Assembly (NCBI GenBank): GCA_019752515.1
Contig: JAIEMB010000011.1
Location: 62,001-126,000 of the forward strand
Direction of reading: 5' to 3'
DNA length: 64,000 nt
Origin: Alphaproteobacteria bacterium
GTDB taxonomy: Bacteria; Pseudomonadota; Alphaproteobacteria; UBA9655
Under the pieces are notes generated by a model that ran no database searches, was not told the origin of the DNA, and saw nothing but the letters and a program-made list of their open reading frames with translations. Shown here piece by piece: positions 18,384 to 25,749 of this stretch; within the stretch, counting starts at the first letter, position 1; every line of letters starts with the position of its first letter. The position numbers and the translations under genes are program-made.

Positions 18384-19147
18384 TAATGAATCCCTTTTAA
18401 AATCCGATTATAGTGTGCCGTAAATGGCCATTTCCAAATTTCCCATAGGGCAATGTGACCACCGGTTGAAAAGAAGATAAAGCTCGCCCGCCCTACAAGA
18501 TTTTCATAAGGAATATAGCCAACAATACCCTGAGCTCGACTATCGTTTGATCCATCCCGGTTATCACCTACCATAAAGTAATGTCCAGGCGGTACAACAT
18601 AGACGGGAGTGTTATCATAGGTCCCTTTTCCAAAGGGAAGTTCTTGTTTTATAATCAAATGCTTGAGTCCATTTGGAAGAGTTTCAATAAATTGAGCCGC
18701 TCTTAATATTGAACCATCATCATTAACAGTGATGCATTCGCCATGAGGTTCTACAGGGCAAGGTATATCATTAATATGGAGAATACCTTCCTTCATTTGC
18801 ACTCGATCTCCAGGTAGTCCAACAACGCGTTTAATAAAATCTGTGTCTGGATCTATAACGGGGCGGAAGACAGCAATTTCACCGAGTTTTGGTTCTGCTC
18901 CCCAAATGCGTCCTGAAAAATAATTAATGTACCCTCCGAAAGGAATCGAATAACGACTGTACCCATAGGCTGTTTTAGATACAAAAAGGTTATCCCCAAT
19001 AAGAAGTGTAGGGATCATTGATCCTGAGGGAATATGAAAAGGCTGAAGCCAGAGAGTACGGATAAGAACAGCTAAGAGGACGGCATAAATAAGTGCCTTA
19101 ACATTGTCCCAAAGCGTATCTTTTGCTTTATGCGTTGTTGCAGTCAT
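18383..19147 (-). CDS. lepB: Signal peptidase I
   Basis: Membrane serine protease that removes signal peptides from exported proteins. It has 254 residues. An N-terminal membrane segment (VKALIYAVLLAVLIRTLWL) precedes the catalytic serine motif PSGSMIPTLLIGD, and the general-base lysine lies in DFIKRVVGLPGDRV. Box E (GDNRDGSNDSR) is intact. First gene of lepB-rnc-era; in many alphaproteobacteria acpS and pdxJ precede it, but not here. Confidence 0.96.
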   Translation of the reverse strand: MTATTHKAKDTLWDNVKALIYAVLLAVLIRTLWLQPFHIPSGSMIPTLLIGDNLFVSKTAYGYSRYSIPFGGYINYFSGRIWGAEPKLGEIAVFRPVIDPDTDFIKRVVGLPGDRVQMKEGILHINDIPCPVEPHGECITVNDDGSILRAAQFIETLPNGLKHLIIKQELPFGKGTYDNTPVYVVPPGHYFMVGDNRDGSNDSRAQGIVGYIPYENLVGRASFIFFSTGGHIALWEIWKWPFTAHYNRILKGIH

Positions 19148-19225
19148 TTTTTATCTTTCCTAAAGTTGTTGAAAGTAAAATACGGGGATCTGCGCTTTTA
19201 CGCAATAAAGAAAAGGGTTTTGATC

Positions 19226-19835
19226 ATTGAGAGAGTGCGTGAAGCTGGGGATAAAAAGTTTTCCCCAGCTTTGCAAGCTCTTTCTTTATACCTTAGCAAT
19301 CGAAAGAGCGCAGAAGCCCCCTTCCGTCTCAAGAAATTAGTAACAGGACCCGACGGAAGTAAAACCCACCTTGTTGTTGCTAGCCCTACGAATGATCCAG
19401 GCCCCTTAATGAAAAAGGGATTTCATACGGGTTGGATTAAAGCTACTGAATGAAGAGGTCACCCAAGAGCATGCTTTAGTGGCTTTAAATTACAATTTTA
19501 CCACGCAAGCCTTACAAGAAGACTCTTATTCTGCTGGTGAGTATAAAGATATGGCTGTCGTCATTCCTTCTGCTTATGTAGTTGTGAATGAAGGAGGTGA
19601 AGAGTCTCTCCCTTATTTCATGCTTGGGGGTCATTCTTCTGCGACGGCTATCTTGAGTAGCCTTACTAGCGTGATTCGAGGATTTTATCCCATGTTAGAT
19701 CACTTACAAATTAAGCAGGCCATTTTAGAAGGAGCGAATCGTACCTTTCATGGTTATAATGCGGACTTACATGGCCAAGGAATGTTTAACTTGAAAGGAG
19801 CCCTTGAGATCGCTGAAAGACTCAGAAAAAGTTAA
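19226..19835 (+). pseudogene. Frameshifted remnant of a subtilisin-like (S8) peptidase
   Basis: Two reading frames join up here: frame +2 to a stop at 19453 and frame +3 from about 19413 to 19835. The second half looks like the C-terminal third of an S8 peptidase: a beta segment (YKDMAVVIPSAYVV), the serine region as GGHSSATAILSSL in place of the usual GTSMATP motif, and the helix LDHLQIKQAILEGANRT ending with GMFNLKGALEIAE. The parts carrying the catalytic Asp and His are not seen. The first half (PALQALSLYLSNRKSAEAPF, VTGPDGSKTHLVVASP) I do not recognise. The frames need one shift between 19413 and 19453 to read as one protein. Family call is inference. Confidence 0.5.
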
Positions 19836-20331
19836 TCCGTTGCAAGTTTTCGGCGTAGAATTCATAACATAGTGTGATTCCGCTTTAGGAGAATGCTGAT
19901 TTTCGCTCTCCCGCTGCACGAGCTATCCTTCTTCCATTCTTACAAAAAGGAAATAGCATGCCAAAAAGTACAAGGCCGTCCCCAAAAAAGCAAAAAGAAA
20001 AAGTCAGAGAAAAAAAGAAGGAGATATCTCTTGACTAGGCGCAATTCGAGCGCCGGATATTTCTAAATTGCAGCATCGGGATATTATTAAATTGCTCTTA
20101 CACCCAAATTTTTTTCTTGATTTTTTAGAGGCCCTTTTTTAATATTATATCATGACGTTAAGTAAGTTCACTCAGAATCCCTGTTTTCTCTATAAGCGAC
20201 CTCGTAGCCGTTAAGGTAGGGGGTAATTTCTTATGCCCCTTTTACAGTGGGGTCTTCTCCTGTAAAAATCCATTAACTTTTTATCCATATCATTATATGA
20301 AGATTCCATGTGAGTCATAGGGATTATTAAC
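19836..20331. other. Gene-poor stretch before arginase
   Basis: Nearly 500 bases without a supported gene. A tiny open frame at 19958-20035 encodes 25 residues, very rich in lysine (MPKSTRPSPKKQKEKVREKK), and may be the start of a lost gene; the following bases have no long frame. An 8-bp inverted repeat TTTTACAG / CTGTAAAA spans 20240-20267 about 65 bases before the arginase start and could be an operator or weak hairpin. I see no terminator with a T run. Confidence 0.4.
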
Positions 20332-21234
20332 ATGCATAATATATCATTTATTGGAGTAGCTTCGGGGTGGGGAGCTCAAGTTCGTGAAACAGAAAAAGGT
20401 CCTGATGCCTTTCACAACGCAGAATTTCTCTCCTCCTGTTCCTACCCTTGTGTTTGGAAAGAAACGCTCTATCCTCTTAAATCTGCTCAAGAGATTACGC
20501 TTCCCTCTGGCCTTTTAACGTTACCTTATATTGAAGATATTTGCGGACGCTTAGCCTCTTCTGTTGAAGAAGTTCTTAATAAAGGACATTTTCCTGCAGT
20601 CATTGGAGGAGATCATTCCATGGCTGTTGGCACATGGGCAAGTGTAGCGCGTCACTACAAAGCTTTCGAGAAATTTGGTTTGATTTGGATAGATGCCCAT
20701 ATGGATGCTCATACGATGGAGACAACCCCTTCTAAGGCTTTTCATGGTATGCCCTTAGCTGCTTTGCTTGGTTATGGAGAAGCGCCGCTTGTTGAACTTC
20801 TCGAAAAAAGCCCTGTTTTAAATCCTCAGCATATTTGTCTCATTGGCGTTCGGAGTTATGAGGAAGGAGAAGATAAACTTCTTAAACAACTGGGTGTCCG
20901 TATCTATTTTATGAAAGAAGTGCAAGAGAGAGGATTCCAAGTCGTTCTTCAAGAAGCTCTTGAGATCGTGAAAAAAGGGACAATAGGATTTGGTCTCTCC
21001 ATTGATTTGGATGGTTTTGATCCTGAGGATGCTCCTGGTGTAGGAACACCTGAGTCAGATGGGTTAAGAGTGCAAGACGTCCTTCCAACTCTGTCTCAAA
21101 TTCAAAGGGATTCATCCTTTAAAGCCCTCGAGATTGTTGAATATAACCCTGATAGGGATAAGGATGGAAAAACGCTGTGCCTTATGAGAAACTTATTTTT
21201 ACATCTTTTACCTTTAGTTGGAGACAAAGCATGA
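20332..21234 (+). CDS. rocF: Arginase
   Basis: Manganese enzyme that splits arginine into ornithine and urea. It has 300 residues. The metal-binding motifs are intact: GGDHSMAVGTW, WIDAHMDAHT and SIDLDGFDPEDAPGVGTPE. The order of the motifs and length fit arginase rather than agmatinase; the neighbouring ornithine aminotransferase supports this. The stop overlaps the rocD start by ATGA. Together they turn arginine into glutamate semialdehyde, with urea released; no urease is seen in the window. Confidence 0.92.
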   Translation: MHNISFIGVASGWGAQVRETEKGPDAFHNAEFLSSCSYPCVWKETLYPLKSAQEITLPSGLLTLPYIEDICGRLASSVEEVLNKGHFPAVIGGDHSMAVGTWASVARHYKAFEKFGLIWIDAHMDAHTMETTPSKAFHGMPLAALLGYGEAPLVELLEKSPVLNPQHICLIGVRSYEEGEDKLLKQLGVRIYFMKEVQERGFQVVLQEALEIVKKGTIGFGLSIDLDGFDPEDAPGVGTPESDGLRVQDVLPTLSQIQRDSSFKALEIVEYNPDRDKDGKTLCLMRNLFLHLLPLVGDKA

Positions 21235-22442
21235 ATGCTCAAGATTATATCGATCGAGAAGATAGGGTTTGCGCTCCCACATATCATCCCCTTCCTGTTG
21301 TCTTGTGCAAAGGAAAAGGGTCTTGGGTTTGGGATGTTGAAGGAAATAAATATCTCGATATGATGACGGCTTATTCGGCCATTAGTTTTGGTCATTGTAA
21401 TGAGCGCCTTACAAAAGTTTTGATAAACCAAGCTCAAAAGGTTGCGGTGACGTCTCGTGCTTTCTATTCTGACCAGCTCGCGCCCTTTTTAGAAAAAGCT
21501 TGTGCTCTTTCGGGCTTTGATATGGGAATTACTATGAATTCCGGAGCAGAAGGAGTAGAAACCGCCATAAAAGTTGTACGGCGTTGGGGGTATGAAGTTA
21601 AGAGGATTCCAACCGATAAAGCTGAAATTATCGTTGCAAAAAATAACTTTCACGGGCGAACAACAACTATTATTAGTTGTTCTTCAGAGCTTGAGTACCA
21701 GAGAGATTTTGGCCCGCTTACACCTGGGTTTAAATCCATAGCTTTTGGAGATGCGCAAGCTTTAGAAGATGCTATTACACCCCATACCTGTGCTTTTCTT
21801 GTTGAGCCCATACAAGGTGAAGCTGGGATTATCGTGCCACCGGAAGGATGGCTTAAGGAAGTAAGGCGAATTTGTACGGAAAAGAATGTTCTTCTTATTC
21901 TTGATGAAGTTCAATCTGGTCTTGGGCGTACAGGTAAAATGTTTGCTTTTCAGCATGAAAATATTATGCCTGATGGGATTATTCTCGGAAAAGGTTTGGG
22001 AGGAGGGATTCTTCCTATTTCCCTCTTTCTTAGCCGTAAAGACATTCTCTCTCTCATGGGGCCAGGGAGTCATGGCTCGACATTTGGAGGCAATCCCTTA
22101 GCTTGTGCTGTTGCTCATGAAGCGCTCTGTCTTCTAGAAGAAGAGCATCTTGACGAGCGTGCTGCCGAGCTCGGTGCTTATATGAAGGAACGCCTTTGCT
22201 CTATCTCTTCCCCCCTTATTAAAGAAGTTCGGGGGAAAGGACTCTGGTATGGTGTAGATTTTCATAAACATTTGATTACCGCGTGGGAGGTGTGCAAGAG
22301 AATGCTCGCTAAAGGTGTTCTTTCTAAAGATACGCATAAAAGCGTTGTTCGTTTTGCACCTCCTCTCACGATAACGCGAGAAGAGCTCGATTTTGGACTC
22401 GATACCTTTGAGGCTACTTTAAGAGATTTAGAAAAGAGCTAA
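21231..22442 (+). CDS. rocD: Ornithine aminotransferase
   Basis: PLP-dependent class III aminotransferase that converts ornithine and 2-oxoglutarate to glutamate-5-semialdehyde and glutamate. From the ATG at 21231 it has 403 residues. The PLP-site lysine lies in GIILGKGLGGGILPISL; the substrate-side motifs VEPIQGEAGIIVPPEGWL and LILDEVQSGLGRTGKMFAFQHE are typical. The ATG overlaps the arginase stop, so the pair is coupled. The longer frame upstream to 21177 lies inside rocF and is not used. N-acetylornithine aminotransferase is the alternative, made unlikely by the rocF partner. Confidence 0.92.
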   Translation: MNAQDYIDREDRVCAPTYHPLPVVLCKGKGSWVWDVEGNKYLDMMTAYSAISFGHCNERLTKVLINQAQKVAVTSRAFYSDQLAPFLEKACALSGFDMGITMNSGAEGVETAIKVVRRWGYEVKRIPTDKAEIIVAKNNFHGRTTTIISCSSELEYQRDFGPLTPGFKSIAFGDAQALEDAITPHTCAFLVEPIQGEAGIIVPPEGWLKEVRRICTEKNVLLILDEVQSGLGRTGKMFAFQHENIMPDGIILGKGLGGGILPISLFLSRKDILSLMGPGSHGSTFGGNPLACAVAHEALCLLEEEHLDERAAELGAYMKERLCSISSPLIKEVRGKGLWYGVDFHKHLITAWEVCKRMLAKGVLSKDTHKSVVRFAPPLTITREELDFGLDTFEATLRDLEKS

Positions 22443-22521
22443 CTCAGTTCCTCATTTTATTCTTGATTCGGGAAGGGATGATCACGTATCTTTCGGACAA
22501 AATATGGAGTGGTAGAAGATC

Positions 22522-23169
22522 ATGATTCATCCCGAATTTCCCAACCTTCATATCCTTAATCATCCTTTGATTCAGCATAAGCTGACACAAATGAGGAAGG
22601 TCAAAACACTTAAACATGAATTTCGGCAGCTTTTGCGTGAGATTTCTCTCCTCATGGGATATGAAATTACGCGAGATTTTTCTCTTACAACCGAGAAAAT
22701 TCAAACACCTCTCACTGAGATGGAAGCTCCTGTTATTGCAGGCCCAAATCCAGCTATTGTACCTATTTTGAGGGCGGGACTCGGGATGGCGGATGGGCTT
22801 TTAGAACTTATGCCAGAGGCTGATGAAGGTCATATTGGAATGTACCGTGATCCAAAAACCCATCTTCCCATTGAGTATTTAGTTAAGCTTCCCGAAGCTA
22901 AAGGACGAACATTTTTTTTAGTGGACCCCATGCTTGCAACGGGTAACTCTGCGGTGGCCGCTGTAGAAACGCTTATAAAATATGGAGCTGATATTTCAAA
23001 AATTAAGTTATTGGCTCTTGTAGCTGCGCCTGAAGGGGTTCGTATATTTAATAAAAAATATGCTCATATTCCTATTTATACGGCAGCCCTTGATGAGCGA
23101 CTTAATGAAAAGGCCTATATTCTTCCTGGTCTTGGAGATGCGGGAGATAGGCTTTTTGGAACACTTTAA
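22522..23169 (+). CDS. upp: Uracil phosphoribosyltransferase
   Basis: Salvage enzyme that makes UMP from uracil and PRPP. It has 215 residues, near the usual 208-210. The PRPP-binding motif [18 protein letters not shown] and the uracil-side [18 protein letters not shown] and [16 protein letters not shown] are all present. It begins 79 bases after rocD. No uracil permease is nearby. Confidence 0.96.
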   Translation: MIHPEFPNLHILNHPLIQHKLTQMRKVKTLKHEFRQLLREISLLMGYEITRDFSLTTEKIQTPLTEMEAPVIAGPNPAIVPILRAGLGMADGLLELMPEADEGHIGMYRDPKTHLPIEYLVKLPEAKGRTFFLVDPMLATGNSAVAAVETLIKYGADISKIKLLALVAAPEGVRIFNKKYAHIPIYTAALDERLNEKAYILPGLGDAGDRLFGTL

Positions 23170-23229
23170 TTGCTTTTTTTGAAGTTAGCCCCAGCTTTTG
23201 CTTGGCAATATTAATAAAATGAGTCTAAA

Positions 23230-23571
23230 ATGCATCCCATGAATTTTAAGTCTCGCAACCTTCAAAGGCTCAGTCAGAAAGCGGCAGCTCCTTTTATGGC
23301 CCTCTCTGTCGTGGGTTACTTTATTTACCACTCTATTCAGGGAGATAGGGGTATTCTTGCATGGGTGCAACTCCAGGACCATCTTGCCCAGTCCTTAAGC
23401 CAATTAAGTGCAGTTATTAAAGAACGCCAAGACCTAGAGGAAAGGGTTCAAGCCCTCCGTCCAGAAAGTATTAATCGAGATCTCCTTGATCAACAAGTGC
23501 GTTTAAACCTTGGTTATTCTCACCCTGATGAAATCGTTATTTTAAGGATCGATAAAGCAATTCAAAAGTAG
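23230..23571 (+). CDS. ftsB: FtsB/DivIC-type septum protein
   Basis: Small bitopic cell-division protein of the FtsB/DivIC family, which joins FtsL and FtsQ in the divisome. It has 113 residues: a short cytoplasmic start, one membrane helix (ALSVVGYFIYHSIQGDRGI with the YHSIQGDRG pattern usual in alphaproteobacteria), a coiled coil (LAQSLSQLSAVIKERQDLEERVQAL) and a tail LGYSHPDEIVIL typical of the family. In other alphaproteobacteria it sits between eno and pdhA; here it stands alone between upp and a toxin-antitoxin pair. Confidence 0.88.
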   Translation: MHPMNFKSRNLQRLSQKAAAPFMALSVVGYFIYHSIQGDRGILAWVQLQDHLAQSLSQLSAVIKERQDLEERVQALRPESINRDLLDQQVRLNLGYSHPDEIVILRIDKAIQK

Positions 23572-23586
23572 AACTTCTCTATTTAA

Positions 23587-23621
23587 GTATCATATGATAC
23601 AGTAATGATGTATCATATGAT
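23587..23621. promoter_or_regulatory. Paired palindromic operators of the Xre/RES module
   Basis: A perfect 14-bp palindrome GTATCATATGATAC at 23587-23600 is followed by a 12-bp copy, GTATCATATGAT, at 23610-23621. The offset of 23 bases is about two helical turns. They end directly before the Shine-Dalgarno sequence of the antitoxin gene. This is the layout expected for autoregulation by a dimeric Xre-type antitoxin; the repeats are seen, the function is inferred. Confidence 0.7.
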
Positions 23622-23631
23622 GGAGAATATC

Positions 23632-24063
23632 ATGATTGCACCCACTAAAATTGCTGCCGTAATGGGAGGAGAAAAGGTTTTACATGGACCTATCCGGTCG
23701 CTGTTTGATTTAGAACAAGCTGTGGAAGAAGGACTTCCAAAGATGGCCCTCAAGAACGTTGCGAATTTTATGTCAACCGCAAAGACGCTCTATCCCTTTA
23801 TTTACCGCGTTGTTCCCGAGGGAACATACAAACGAAGACGCACTCACTTAAGTCTTGAAGAAAGTGAAAGAACAGAAAGGCTCGCCAGGGTGATTGCAAC
23901 AGCTCTTCATGTGTGGGATGATTCGGATAAAGCAAAGACCTTCTTAGCGTCACCCCACCCTTTCTTTAAAAATCGATCTCCTATAGAAGTTGCATTTACT
24001 GAGTTAGGAGCAAGACAAGTAGAAGAACTTCTTTGGGGTATGTATTATGGCTTGCCAGTTTAA
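23632..24063 (+). CDS. Xre/MbcA/ParS-type antitoxin
   Basis: Antitoxin partner of the RES toxin that follows. It has 143 residues from the ATG at 23632, chosen because GGAG lies six bases upstream; an earlier in-frame ATG at 23605 would fall between the operators. The N-terminal part (FDLEQAVEEGLPKMALKNVANFM) resembles the Xre-like DNA-binding helices and the C-terminal part (TALHVWDDSDKAKTFLASPHPFFKNRSPIEVAFTELGARQVEELL) is the DUF2384 toxin-binding domain with the typical NRSPIEVA and GARQVEELL pattern. It overlaps the toxin gene by 17 bases. Confidence 0.9.
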   Translation: MIAPTKIAAVMGGEKVLHGPIRSLFDLEQAVEEGLPKMALKNVANFMSTAKTLYPFIYRVVPEGTYKRRRTHLSLEESERTERLARVIATALHVWDDSDKAKTFLASPHPFFKNRSPIEVAFTELGARQVEELLWGMYYGLPV

Positions 24064-24526
24064 AGGATCGCTTACGGCATTTCGAATTGCGGATAAGAGG
24101 CACTCCCTCTTTGACGGTATAGGGGCGGCTCTTTTAGGTGCACGTTGGAATTCCCCAGGATTACGTGTTATTTATGCGGCCCTTTCCTATGCGGGTGCTA
24201 TGCTTGAAAAACTTGCTCAATCTGGTCGTGTTGGGGATATTCCCAAAACCCATCAAGCTATAAAGATTTTTATTCCAGAAGCTGTTCAAATCGAAGAGGT
24301 CAAAGACGAAGACATCAAAGGGTGGAAACTTCCTGATCTTATAAAGAGTCGACAGTATGGAGATAGATGGATCCAAGAGAAAAGAACAGCTGTTCTTATG
24401 GTTCCTGCAGTTATTGCCGTTGAAGAGAAAAACATATTAATTAACCCCGAACATCCTCAGTTTTCGATGATTAAAGCTTCTGAGCCACAGGAGGTCGTGT
24501 GGGACCCTCGTTTATTTCATCCTTAA
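24047..24526 (+). CDS. RES-domain toxin (NAD+ phosphorylase type)
   Basis: Toxin of a type II toxin-antitoxin pair; characterised RES toxins degrade NAD+. It has 159 residues. The RES family features are visible: AFRIADKRHSLFDGIGAALLGARWNSPG with the conserved Arg and the GxRWN motif, the tyrosine helix VIYAALSYAGAMLEKL, and EEKNILINPEHPQF near the C-terminus. It appears complete, with conserved Arg, Tyr and Glu regions kept, so the module may be active. Mode of action is taken from the family. Confidence 0.9.
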   Translation: MACQFKGSLTAFRIADKRHSLFDGIGAALLGARWNSPGLRVIYAALSYAGAMLEKLAQSGRVGDIPKTHQAIKIFIPEAVQIEEVKDEDIKGWKLPDLIKSRQYGDRWIQEKRTAVLMVPAVIAVEEKNILINPEHPQFSMIKASEPQEVVWDPRLFHP

Positions 24527-24577
24527 GACATCTTTAAGCTTCTTTTGTTAAAAGAAAGAAAAAAGGAGAACCCACCC

Positions 24578-25321
24578 ATGAGAAAGTTAATTATACACTT
24601 AGTGATTATGTTGAGTTTCTTTTGTATGAATGAGCTGCAAGCAGCCCCTTCTCTTGAGAAACAACCTCTCGCCCAAACTATTAGAGCGGCCATTAGCGAT
24701 TTGACTGAGGATAATGCTGCTTTTACAGAATTAAAGCCTGCGGAGCATTTTCATGAGTTTCTTGATATCCAAAATCCTCGTGTCACAATGGTGATGTGTT
24801 CAGATTCACGGGTACAAGTGGATAACTTCTCCCAAGGTGCTGAGAATGATATTTTTGTGGCAAGAAATATAGGAAATCAGTTCGTCACAACACAAGGATC
24901 AATTGAGTATGGTGTTGACGTCCTCAACACACCCGTCCTTATTTTTGTGGGCCATTCCCATTGCGGGGCGATAAAAGCTGCGATGGGGGATATAAGCCAT
25001 ATTGCTCCTGCCATTAAAAAAGAACTACAAACCCTTGATGTGAAATCAGCTAAGGATGACAAACAAGGTGTTATTTTGAATGTTCATCAACAAGTTGGAA
25101 AAGCACTCGCAGACTTCAAAGGAAAAATGAAGGAAGGCAAGCTTGCTATCATAGGGGCAGTCTATGATTTTCGAAATGATTATGGATATGGGAACGGTCA
25201 GCTCATCATTGTGAACCTAAATGGAGAGAAAAGACCAGATGCTATACGTGAATCCCATTACTTCGATGGCCTAAATCATGTTACCGTTGGCGTTCCAGCG
25301 ACTCTCGGTTCTCCTAAGTAA
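24578..25321 (+). CDS. Periplasmic beta-carbonic anhydrase
   Basis: Zinc enzyme that interconverts CO2 and bicarbonate. From the ATG at 24578 (AAAAAGGAGAACCC in front) it has 247 residues. A signal peptide (IIHLVIMLSFFCMNELQA, cleavage after about residue 22) indicates export, which is less common for the beta class. The zinc ligands are Cys74 with the Asp-Arg dyad in VMCSDSRV, and His126 and Cys129 in VGHSHCGA. The enzyme looks complete and active. It stands alone, between a toxin-antitoxin pair and a membrane protein. Confidence 0.9.
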   Translation: MRKLIIHLVIMLSFFCMNELQAAPSLEKQPLAQTIRAAISDLTEDNAAFTELKPAEHFHEFLDIQNPRVTMVMCSDSRVQVDNFSQGAENDIFVARNIGNQFVTTQGSIEYGVDVLNTPVLIFVGHSHCGAIKAAMGDISHIAPAIKKELQTLDVKSAKDDKQGVILNVHQQVGKALADFKGKMKEGKLAIIGAVYDFRNDYGYGNGQLIIVNLNGEKRPDAIRESHYFDGLNHVTVGVPATLGSPK

Positions 25322-25347
25322 AACGCAGTCATTTAAAGGAGGTTACG

Positions 25348-25740
25348 ATGCATTGCTATAATCATCAGAAGAAGGAAGCTATAGGGCTATGCCGTAACTG
25401 TTTTAAAGGACTGTGCCAAGAGTGCTGTCAAAAAAGTGAGGACTATCTTGCGTGTAGTGAAAACTGTGCGCAAAAGGTATATGAAGTTGAAGAAATGAAT
25501 GAGCGGGCTAAAAATATCTATGGGGTGGGCAAATATGCAAAAAGGCCGCGTCTTTCATTGAGTGTCCTCTTGTTTTTCTGCCTTGGGATCCTTTTTGCTT
25601 TTTGGGGAGTTAGTGACATGATTCACTATAATGACTACTTCTCAAGTTATAATATCTTTATTGTTTCTCTGGGCGTCCTCTTCCTTTTCTTCAGTTTTCT
25701 AGCTTGGAAGCGAACAAGTAAAATTGGAATTATCTTATAA
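25348..25740 (+). CDS. B-box zinc-finger-like membrane protein
   Basis: Not assigned to a pathway. The N-terminal 45 residues have the spacing of a B-box-type zinc finger (CYNHQKKEAIGLCRNCFKGLCQECC, then CSENCAQK). Two hydrophobic helices follow (LSVLLFFCLGILFAFWGVS and YNIFIVSLGVLFLFFSFLAW). At 130 residues it fits a class of small bacterial B-box proteins with membrane helices whose role is unknown. AAAGGAGGTTACG gives a strong ribosome-binding site. It lies 26 bases after the carbonic anhydrase and may be co-transcribed. Confidence 0.7.
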   Translation: MHCYNHQKKEAIGLCRNCFKGLCQECCQKSEDYLACSENCAQKVYEVEEMNERAKNIYGVGKYAKRPRLSLSVLLFFCLGILFAFWGVSDMIHYNDYFSSYNIFIVSLGVLFLFFSFLAWKRTSKIGIIL

Positions 25741-25749
25741 CACGTTTAT

